Below, in pieces: positions 55,735 to 64,000 of a stretch of 64,000 nt of DNA. This DNA comes from Papaver somniferum (lineage: Eukaryota; Streptophyta; Magnoliopsida; Ranunculales; Papaveraceae). The notes under the pieces were generated by a model. The model did not search any database and was not told the origin of the DNA. It saw only the letters and a program-made list of their open reading frames with translations. The stretch covers positions 180,429,690 to 180,493,689 of the forward strand of contig NC_039362.1 of NCBI RefSeq assembly GCF_003573695.1, written 5' to 3'. Every line of letters starts with the position of its first letter. Within the stretch, counting starts at the first letter, position 1. Position numbers and translations under genes: made by a program.

Positions 55735-57501
55735 ATGAATTTGGGTCAAAGAGTAATGCAGCTTAATCATGTAATTGTGAGAAATTATCACAGTTTGGGA
55801 GGCAATAACAGAGTAGCAAAACTTGAGCTTTTCGTCAGAGATGAGTGTAAGGCAGGAAGGATTAAGAAGCTTGATGATGGTTTGAAATACTTTGATCAAT
55901 TGATTTCAGAAAGGCCATTACCATCTAACACGGCATTCTGTCAGGTATTGGGTTCCTTGTCAAAGATTAAATGTTATTTAGATGTGATTATCTTGTATAA
56001 GAAGATGAGTTTGGTTGGAGTAAAACCAAATATTTATACATTAAGCATTTTGATTAATTGTTGTTGTCAATTAGGGAAATTTGATCACGGGTTTTGTTAT
56101 TTTGGAGAGATTATAAAGAGAGGGTATCAACCTAATGTGATCACTTTCACTGCACTGACATGGGTATTCAACCTACTGCTATTACTTGTAATACTCTTAT
56201 ATCTGGGCTTTGTAGGATTGGTAAAGTCGGTAGTGCTCTTCAGTTAATAAATAAGATGTCAAAATGGAATTGCAAAGCTGATGTTGTTTCGTATTCTACG
56301 ATTATAGATGCTCTTTGCAAAGGAGGTTTAATTGATAAAGCCATGGTTCTCTTCACTGAAATGCTTGAGGATGCAAATGTTGTGAAGGATGTAGTTGTTT
56401 ACAATAGTTTGATTAACGGACTTTGCAGTTCAGGCCGGTTGAATGAGGCAAAGGGACTCTTTGACGAGATGATTCGTAGAGGAATCTCTGCGGATGTAGT
56501 GACTTATAGTTGTTTGATTGATGGTCACTGCTTACATGGTCAATGGGAAGAAGCAAGAAGATATTTTGATGAAATGATGCATCTATGGAATTTCGCCCAA
56601 TGCAATAACCTTTAGTATATTAATAGATTCATTATGTAAAGATGGGAAGAGCAAAGATGCTTGGGGGTTATTTAAATTGATGGACAAGTTAAACATAAAG
56701 CCTAATCGGATTTCTTATAACTCAATGATGGATGGTCTGTGCTTAGCAGGTCGGTCGCAAGATGCGGTGAAGCTGTTTGACTCGATGGTGGATAGGGGCC
56801 TTGAACCGGATGATATCAGTTGTACTATTTTAATTGATGGGTATTGCAAGAATCGTAAGGTGGATGAAGCTCTAAAGCTGTTCAAGAAAATGAAACAAAA
56901 TGGATTGCAACATACAACTTTTGTTTACACTACAATGTTAAGGGGACTATACCGTGATGGAAGAGTCAGGACAGCAGAAAATTTGTTCAGGGAGATGCAA
57001 TTTTTTGGTCTATCTCCAAATACTGTCACATACCGTACAGTGTTGGATGGGTATTGCAAGAACGGAAAAATTGTGGAGGCAGTAGAATTGTTTGAATCCA
57101 TAGAGGGTACTGGTATCTTGGTTGATGTTGATATGTACAATATTCTTATTCATGGCATGTTCCGAGCTGACAAGTTGGAAGATGCAAGAAAACTATTTAA
57201 TGAAGTCCCGAATAAAGGATTAGTGCCTGACATAGTAACATATACCACAATGATAAATGGCCTCTTTCGTAGCAAGATGTTATCCGAGGCTAAAAAGCTA
57301 ATCATTGAAATGGAAGAGAATGGTTGTTTACCAAATGCTAGAACTTATGAAACCATCATTAATGGTTTTCTTATAGCAAGAGAGACTGACAATTCATTGC
57401 AATTTCTTCGCAGGATGCGTGAAAGAGAATTTGTCCTGAGTGATTCTGTTGTTTCCTTGTTAACAAACACTCTCTTGGCAGATGAGCTAAAAAAATTGTA
57501 A
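55735..57501 (+). pseudogene. P-class pentatricopeptide repeat gene, RF-like, two frameshifts
   Basis: Three overlapping frames (55735-56156, 56157-56590, about 56585-57501) make up one PPR protein. At least 13 motifs of about 35 residues are readable, from VKPNIYTLSILINCCCQLGK to CLPNARTYETIINGF. Only P motifs are present and no E or DYW domain, and the sequence is closest to restorer-of-fertility-like PPRs. Those bind organellar, mostly mitochondrial, RNA; the N-terminus (MNLGQRVMQLNHVIVRNYHS) is basic and suits an organelle signal. Near 56157 the frame shifts and most of one repeat (about 25 residues) is missing. A second shift lies near 56585. Stop is TAA at 57499-57501. An ATG at 55699 is also possible. 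The motifs are well kept, so inactivation is recent. Confidence 0.85.
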
Positions 57502-59762
57502 TTTTCCGCCAAATTGTGTAACTGTTGAGGCAGTAAGCAACATATATTTATAATGTTCAAACTGTAAGCTTGGGCAGTAAAGATTCATGAAAATAACGTT
57601 CAAACTGTAAGCTTGGGAAGAAAACTCTCAGGTGGCAACTGGCAAATGCAAGGTTCCAGGCTGAAGCAGCAGTTAGAGATGTTGGCATGTTGCTATAACA
57701 AAATGGGGATTTCTTTCAGCTGACGACAAGAGAAGCTTAACAGGTGCACATCTATTTTCATTGTTTGTCGTAATTGGCGTCAATTTAAGTTTTTCAGCTG
57801 AGGTAATGCTCAATATATCAGAACTCTGTAATGTGCCCTACTGTAGTCTCTTTACAAATTTACAAACAGGAGGTTCACATTAGAAATAAATTTGCATTAG
57901 CAGCCATAGGCCTATAGCTAGTAAAACAAACAAGGTAGTGGTGTTTTATCAAGACCTTACAAACTATCTCTAATTCTAATAAGAAGTTTACCATTCATGT
58001 TCTACCTTCCCCATAAGAGGAGTTGGAAGGTAGGACACATATAAGCATGGCGAACCCTGTTACAACTTCTGTTCATCAAAATGTTTAGCATTACCATTGG
58101 TATAACTAGAGGCCGATCAGACCATATTTGCTATATTGATCAAAGAACTCAGTATGGGGTTATTCAAAAAGTTGAATGATAGGTAGCTGCATTTCTCCCT
58201 ACACATTCTTCTGATATTGGTGTCAATGAAGTATCGTCCCTCTTTTTCTGTTATGACAGGCCACTGTTTTCCATGCGAAAAAAGATGATGGTCAAGAATT
58301 TCCAATAAGGGTGTATAAAACTTCAGTTCTAGCATTTAAGTCCACTGAATCGTCTCATTAGCTTGTTCTCACTTGCCATGACAATTTAAAATCTGTTCAG
58401 AGCATGTATTTCACCTGACCATTTGATTCAGCTTGTTCTTCGTGATTGCCATATCAGGGATAGGGATCGTTTTGGATAAGGGATTAACTTGGACAGAAAA
58501 AGAAATGACAAACCTTTTGAGGTAACACAATCTTTCGTGTCATGTTTTCTTCTTCAAACTGAAGTTGTTGAAAAGATGGGATTTCTGTAAATCATTAGGG
58601 TATGTAATGAGTTTTCATTTGCATCGATGGTCTAAATTGATGTGGAAACTTGAGCCTGATCACATTTTACATGCTTAATAGGAAAAAAAAATGAAAATTT
58701 CACCTTAATGATATGCTATCAATGTCTAGGTGTTGTTATATTCTGAATATCCAAGTTCTGAATTTCAGGCTAAATATCAGTGCGATTTTGGCTTAATGCA
58801 TTTACAGTGGTTACAGGTTCAACAGAAAACTTTGGCTAGGGGAGATGTGATGATTTCCACAGAAGATAAGATTGCGGACTCTGATTTTGTAAAGGGAAAT
58901 TGCCTCGCGCCAAGATCCATTTTTGGGGTTATTGGTTCTTAATAACCTATCGTAAATCTATTATATCATGAAATCTGCACGGCCTGTAGTCGCTTATGTG
59001 CATGTCTCGATCTTTGCTAAAAATGTTAAGACCTTACAGCCCTATCTTATGGTATTTCAGTCATGTATGCTCCACTGAAGAACACTGAGAAGGTCTCAGA
59101 ATCATAAGTGGCCAGGATACCGAACATTTGACATCCAAGAGAATTACAGGACTCAATCACTCTCTTACCACAGCTCAGAAGAGGGACGAACAACAGTCAC
59201 CAAAGCAGCCAAAGGAATCTAATATAAATGATACCCCTCTACTGAACAGAGAGACAACTCAACCAACACTGAAACAGAATCTGGAATAACTCAACAAGAA
59301 AAACACAGGGGACAAGGCAGATGCAAGATAAGCTTTAAATGAGAAGAAGATAGTCAAAGCAGAGAAAGAGAGGCTCCCCAACCCGGATACCTGTGCAGAA
59401 AAAAGAAAAAGAAACTGACCAAAAACATCATGGCCAGGTACAGTAGGTAACATCATCATCTCATTCTTTTTAGCCAGAATACGGCATACAACAGATGAGT
59501 TATGGATGTGAACCATTTTTTTTTTTTTTTGCCTCAAGGCTCCAGGATTATAACATTGTAGCAACAAATATGATACAGAAATCAATTATATCAAAAAAGA
59601 GCAGCCATTTTTCTATCTTTACATTTTGGTGTCGCAGAAAGAATAAATACAATTTGAAACTAGAGTAAATCTATATCTTGAATTGAACACACAGCAACAA
59701 TCCACGAGCGGCACAAAGAAAAACTAAAAGAACTTGGAACAATTTTGGAATTCTCGGTACCT
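57502..59762. other. Non-coding sequence downstream of the PPR gene
   Basis: GTTCAAACTGTAAGCTTGGG occurs at 57555 and 57599 in the presumed 3' UTR of the PPR gene. No gene is recognised; the short frames near 58117-58335 (minus) and 58730-58942 (plus) show no family features. The right part is the 3' flank of CASP-like gene C. Confidence 0.5.
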
Positions 59763-60598
59763 TCAAATGTAGTTTTCAGCAGACAACTTATAACCAGATA
59801 TCATAGCTGACGCTGCCAAAGAGAAGAACGCGAAAAACGCCATACTGATGGAAGCCGCAGCTGTATCCGTAAATATGTTATCTGCATTTTCCCTCAGCCA
59901 ATTTGTATGCGGAACCGCCGCAGAAGCCGATGATATCAGTAGATACGCAACAATCTGCGTGATCATATCATACGTGAGTGACGTTAACGAACAAAGCAAC
60001 ATCTAGATAATCCAATTCACTGTCACTTACCAATAATTCACTAAAAACTCAATCTAATAACTTACCTGATCACCAAAGAAATCGACCAGACCGGAAGTCC
60101 GGTGATCAAACAAAGATATGCCGGTTGAGATGTGATGAACTTGACGGCCAACTTGGAAACCAGTGTACAATGTCGAAAGTATGCCAATGGCCACTAGATA
60201 CCTGCAAAACCACCAACTTAATTCGCTACTAGTCTAATAGAATTCATCGGAATCCTTCACAAATCCGGAAAACAAGAAAATCACTGTTAATAGAAGGGCT
60301 AGAATTGGGGTTACCTGTATTCCTCAACATCGTCGAAATTTTGGCCCCGGTGTTTATTACTAACCATAATTATAAACGAAAGAATTGAGAAAACCAAAGC
60401 TGCAATTCTTAAAACCAAACCCCCTTTCTTCAACAGATCTTTAATCTTCCATCGCCTCAGAATGGATGTGGGTGTCGCCTCGCCACCGGAAGGCTCCACG
60501 TGTGTCTGAGGTTTCTGAGTCGCCTCGGCCTCATCTTGAACATACTCCACCGGTTCTTCAACCTGAGTTTTAGTCGTGGTTTCTGCGGAATTCTCCAT
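59763..60598 (-). CDS. CASP-like membrane protein C
   Basis: Three exons with GT-AG borders (60315-60598, 60066-60201, 59763-59954) give 203 residues. An upstream in-frame ATG at 60685 would add 29; 60598 (MENSAETTT) is preferred because paralogue D starts MENYKETK. The N-terminus is acidic and Gln/Thr-rich, longer than in D. Helices: LVLRIAALVFSILSFIIMVS, YLVAIGILSTLYTG, the segment after FFGDQIVAYLLISSASAA, and ISMAFFAFFSLAASAMISGY. The conserved Arg of helix 1 and Asp before helix 3 are present. It is expected at the plasma membrane. It has no visible lesion and no TATA box like A, B and D. Confidence 0.85.
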
Positions 60599-61350
60599 TG
60601 ATTCAAGGTTCAAAGTATTGGGATAAATTTGAGTTTTGGGGAAAATGAGGATTTTATGGCCGGAGTTTCTTTCAGACAGTGACAAGTAAGATGACAGTTA
60701 GGATTTGTCCTAATGTCCAAATCCTACGTGCCGTGAACTAATTGGCCACTTATTAATGGAGGCCCAAGAAAACTTTGGAAGGAATGTTTGACAGCAAAAT
60801 TGAGCTTGATCCAGTTAAAGGGTGGGCCCCCGATTAATGATGAAATCGGCTGATTGGGGTCCACGACAGCTAACATTCTTACTCTTAAAATTCATCTAAT
60901 CTCTTAACCAAACAGATTTAGCCTCTATTATTCTAAAAAATTAAATTCCTAATCTGAGGATTAGGATTCAAATCCGTGACCTCAAATATGAGAGATGGTG
61001 GTGGCGATACCAGACTATTATTAGACGGTGATGTCAGTGATCTGAATTCGAAACTCACTCAGACTCAACTATTCATTTTCAGCTAAAAATTGGTTAGTCA
61101 GCACTTGAAATATTTAGAGATTTACTATCATTTTTTGTGTCATGAAACAGTCGTAACCAAGTTGAATCATATAATAAAACACAAAAATTAAAATAAATCG
61201 TTTATCAAATATGACACACTGGTGGTACAAAAGCAAACACGTTATACCAGACAAGCAACAAAAATAAATGAAACAAAACAGTTTAGGAATCTTTTCCTTC
61301 CTTTGTCATACAAATCTAAAGAATTTTTTTTAGGCAAGTTTGGGAATGTT
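60599..61350. other. Intergenic sequence between CASP-like genes C and D
   Basis: Promoter side of C and 3' flank of D. No other gene or repeat is recognised. Confidence 0.5.
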
Positions 61351-62082
61351 CTATTTGCGGAGCTTAAAAGCAGATATCACAGCTGATACGGCCAAAGTTA
61401 AGAACGCTAGGAAAGCCATGCTGGTGGAAGCTGCAATCATACTTGATGTCTCGTTACTCGCGAACAGCGCATCTTCCACCTCCCTGATCGTAGCTACAAA
61501 TGGAGCCGCTGTTGATGCAGATGATACCAACAGGTATGCAATTATCTGGATAAAATAAATCAGCAGCGCATAAGAAAATGAAGCATTTTGCACATAGGGT
61601 CACAAAAAAGTACTCAGCTCAATATAACCCACCTGATCTCCAAAGAAATCAACAAGACTAGTAGTACGCTGCTCGAAAAGAGATTTTCCCGTCGAAATGT
61701 AGTAACTTTGGCGTGTAACTTGAAACGTTGTGTATACCGTGCAAAGGATGCCAGCAGCCAATAAATACCTGCAGCAGCTCCCACAAAAATATTAGTTCAC
61801 CGATTTAATTTGAACTGGTCATCGGCAAACAAAAGAAGCTAAGATGAATTAATTAGATTAGACTGCTACGTACCTTAACTGATGGAATCCATCGAAATTT
61901 TTGGTGCAAGCCATAATAATGAATGAAACTACCGAGAACACTAAAGCTGCAACCCTCAGAATCAAACTTACTTTCTCACACTTTCCTGACCTCGCAACCG
62001 GAATTGCTTGACCACCAGACTCCATGTCCCTTCCAGGGTTGGCCGATGGTGCAGAAGGTTTTGTTTCTTTGTAGTTCTCCAT
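61351..62082 (-). CDS. CASP-like membrane protein D
   Basis: Exons 61874-62082, 61633-61768 (136 nt) and 61351-61545 give 179 residues, with all junctions GT-AG. An ATG at 62106 would add eight residues. The cytosolic N-terminus is short (MENYKETKPSAPSANPGRD). Helices: VSLILRVAALVFSVVSFIIM, YLLAAGILCTVYTTF, the segment after FFGDQIIAYLLVSSASTAAP, and TSMAFLAFLTLAVSAVISAF. The family's Arg (helix 1) and Asp (GDQ) are present. This is the cleanest copy and served as template for reading gene A. Confidence 0.88.
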
Positions 62083-62194
62083 TGTTGACTCTGATATATC
62101 GATCAAACTAATATTAAGAGGTATTGGGATGAATTTGAGCCGAGGAAAGAAGATCAGTAGTGTGTGTATGTTAAGAGATGGGAGTGTAAAGAGG

Positions 62195-62202
62195 TTTTTA
62201 TA
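62195..62202 (-). promoter_or_regulatory. TATA box of CASP-like gene D
   Basis: TATAAAAA on the minus strand, 113 bp from the preferred ATG (89 bp from the upstream one), with flanks like those of A and B. Confidence 0.55.
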
Positions 62203-63876
62203 GTATTTGTTTCGTTGACAACCTAAAGTTATGTTTGACTAGTACTCTTTGATTAGAACCAGTTTTCTTACTACTATACAAAAAATTGCGGCCAATGAGG
62301 TCCCATGAAAGAAACTATGGAGGTCGGAAGTTTAAACTAAACTTCTAAAATAGTTGCTTTGGTCAACCAAAGCCTTCTTTAGTCGATAAGCATGCATGCA
62401 CACTCATTCTAATACAATAAAGAAAAGCTAGTTCGTACCAAGTTGGGTTGAAAGCGATGAATTGTTATGCGTGTACGAAGATGAAGCGTGTTAATACATC
62501 ATCAACTTGTAATTGCTAAGATATGATTTGGAGAGTCTACGGGTGAACTTACTTATCCATCACTTTTCAAACAATCAAGACCACTTGGTTCCTATTTTCA
62601 ACATTCTCTGTAATTTTGTGATGATAAACGAAGAATTTAACCTTCGACATAAATATAAATATATTTACAAAAATAGGAAGTGTGAATGGATGTTGACAAT
62701 TCAACTGTTTGACTGCGTCGTGGAGAGTTTATCCATTGACTTTGCTTTCGAGGTCAAATCTAAAATTATTCGGTGAAATTTTAGATCAAGGTTAAGAAGG
62801 AGAAATCAACCAAAATCGAATACAGGTTCGAAACAGAAATAACAAAGTGATACGAACGCTGTTCTTAAAAAAGACTATTATAATAGTCCAAATTGGAAAT
62901 TGGAAAAGCTATAAAAACTTTTTTTAAGAACGGAGGTAATATTTAATTAGAAAAAAATATACCTCCAAAAGTCTAACCAATATCGCCATTTTATTTTTGA
63001 GTTTTAAAGAAGATATCAGTTTGGCTAAGGTTTGTTTATGGCACCTACACTTTTTGAATTATACATAATTTCGAGTGTTGTAGTAGAAAACTGAACAAAG
63101 TTTGAATTCTAGAGTTCCTAGTCAGACCAATAATATATACAGGTTTCGACTCTTTTTCGGTCGTTTCTCAGCACTCGAAAGAGTGTGGGTGATGATTACC
63201 TTGGATTGTAAGAACAAGTCTTATCGTGAAATTTCCCTTGTTTCATGCTTGATAAAAATATGGAATGTCAAATTTAATGGCTTTCAAGTTGGTGTCTTTC
63301 AATTTTTAATGGCTTTCAAGTTGGTGTCAAATTTAATGGCTTTGGCGTCTTTCATTTTTTCCGAACCATGTTTTAAGATTTTTATGAAAATGAGCTTGGA
63401 GTCCAAGCGAAAGCCGCAATCGAAATAACCAAACTATAATTCATAACCAAAGAGATAACGGTCGGGGATTGCATAAGAGATAATGAAAACCAAGAAGAGA
63501 TCAAAGAAGTACACAAAATGGTAAACGTGCACATGTACGTTTTGATGGAAGCCCAATGGGGTATCTAAAATATTTAAATTGTGAACGGGACATGATTGAA
63601 TTGGTTTTCCAGTTTTGAAAATCATCAAATCATATGCTTGAATCGTGAATCCGGAATAAGAAATAATCAAAATAAACTTAATTACTAGTGCACATAGTAT
63701 TATACAAAAATTAAATTTCTCGTCTATAATATGTCATTGGCGGTAAAAAAGCAAACACGTTACAATAAAAAAATAAAATGAAAAGGGTATACAAAACAGC
63801 TTCGACAGATCAAGAAAAGAAAACAAAACAGCTTCCCAATTCTCTAACTCTTTGTGTAATTCAAACTATACTTATG
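62203..63876. other. Intergenic sequence between CASP-like genes D and E
   Basis: AT-rich DNA. A short direct repeat (AATGGCTTTCAAGTTGGTGTC) near 63277 and 63308 is the only structure noted; the frames here show no family features. Confidence 0.5.
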
Positions 63877-64000
63877 TTAAGTTTTGGGGGAGAGCTTATA
63901 AGCAGATATCACAGCTGATACGGCCATAGGAAAGAACGCCAAGAAACCCATGCTGGTAGAAGCTGCAACCAAGTTTGATGTCCCGTGATCTGCTAACAAC
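63877..64000 (-). CDS. CASP-like membrane protein E, C-terminal exon, cut by window edge
   Basis: The frame read from the edge is LLADHGTSNLVAASTSMGFL then AFFPMAVSAVISAYKLSPKT and a TAA at 63877-63879. This is the fourth membrane helix and tail, matching exon 3 of B, C and D. The exon is open in the part seen. Exons 1 and 2 lie to the right. Confidence 0.8.
   Translation of the reverse strand, partial: LLADHGTSNLVAASTSMGFLAFFPMAVSAVISAYKLSPKT

Noticed and set aside
55708..55899. Minus-strand frame under the PPR gene
   Set aside because: Shadow of the PPR coding strand without features of its own.

Overview
The window is plant nuclear DNA, most likely from a eudicot; I cannot name the species. 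The reasons are AT-rich introns and intergenic DNA, Athila- and Tat-type Ty3/gypsy elements, a Ty1/copia element, TIR DNA transposons, and plant gene families (CASP-like membrane proteins, an RF-like PPR gene, an AHL/PPC gene, a plant-mobile-domain gene). Five runs of N interrupt it, all at low-complexity sites or inside the Athila element.

Host backbone. The resident genes are a minus-strand cluster of five CASP-like paralogues, here called A to E. A is a pseudogene scattered over 5213-17901, B is at 22712-23459, C at 59763-60598, D at 61351-62082, and E is cut by the right edge at 63877-64000. B, C and D have clean three-exon structures with a 136-nt middle exon. A, B and D share a TATAAAAA box upstream. 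Other host-derived sequence is decayed: two copies of a receptor-like-kinase fragment, each followed by LINE-ORF1-like sequence (37.9-39.5 kb and 45.5-46.7 kb), and a frameshifted PPR gene (55.7-57.5 kb).

Retrotransposons. From 1 to 5212 lies the 5' part of a minus-strand Tat-lineage element; its LTR ends inside exon 3 of CASP A. From 5602 to 17724 lies a complete 12.1-kb Athila-type element with TATAG target duplications and two 1982-bp LTRs that differ at about seven sites. It sits in intron 1 of CASP A. From 24530 to 29582 lies a complete copia element with 257-bp LTRs, TA...CA termini and GTGTT target duplications. All three have disabling lesions. Small relics include a TRIM-like piece at 22010-22185 and LINE fragments.

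DNA transposons. Three elements have convincing TIRs and 8-bp target duplications: a 768-bp MITE (18511-19278), a 1.8-kb element packed with GTTCGG/CCGAAC motifs (19760-21535), and a 7.6-kb element (29772-37356). The last has 41-bp perfect TIRs, a small apparently intact two-exon gene, a convergent five-exon plant-mobile-domain gene, and tandem arrays (208-bp and 163-bp units) of an ATTCGG/AATCGG motif that fill its introns and intergenic space but spare the exons. This is the most interesting object in the window. Its layout resembles the sequence-specific anti-silencing system known from Arabidopsis VANDAL elements, but it carries different proteins and I see no recognisable transposase. A probable fourth element (about 48985-53940) carries a captured, broken AHL gene.

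The rest, mainly 39.5-45.4, 46.8-48.9, 57.5-59.7 and 62.2-63.9 kb, is AT-rich non-coding sequence in which I see only diverged duplications and relics.
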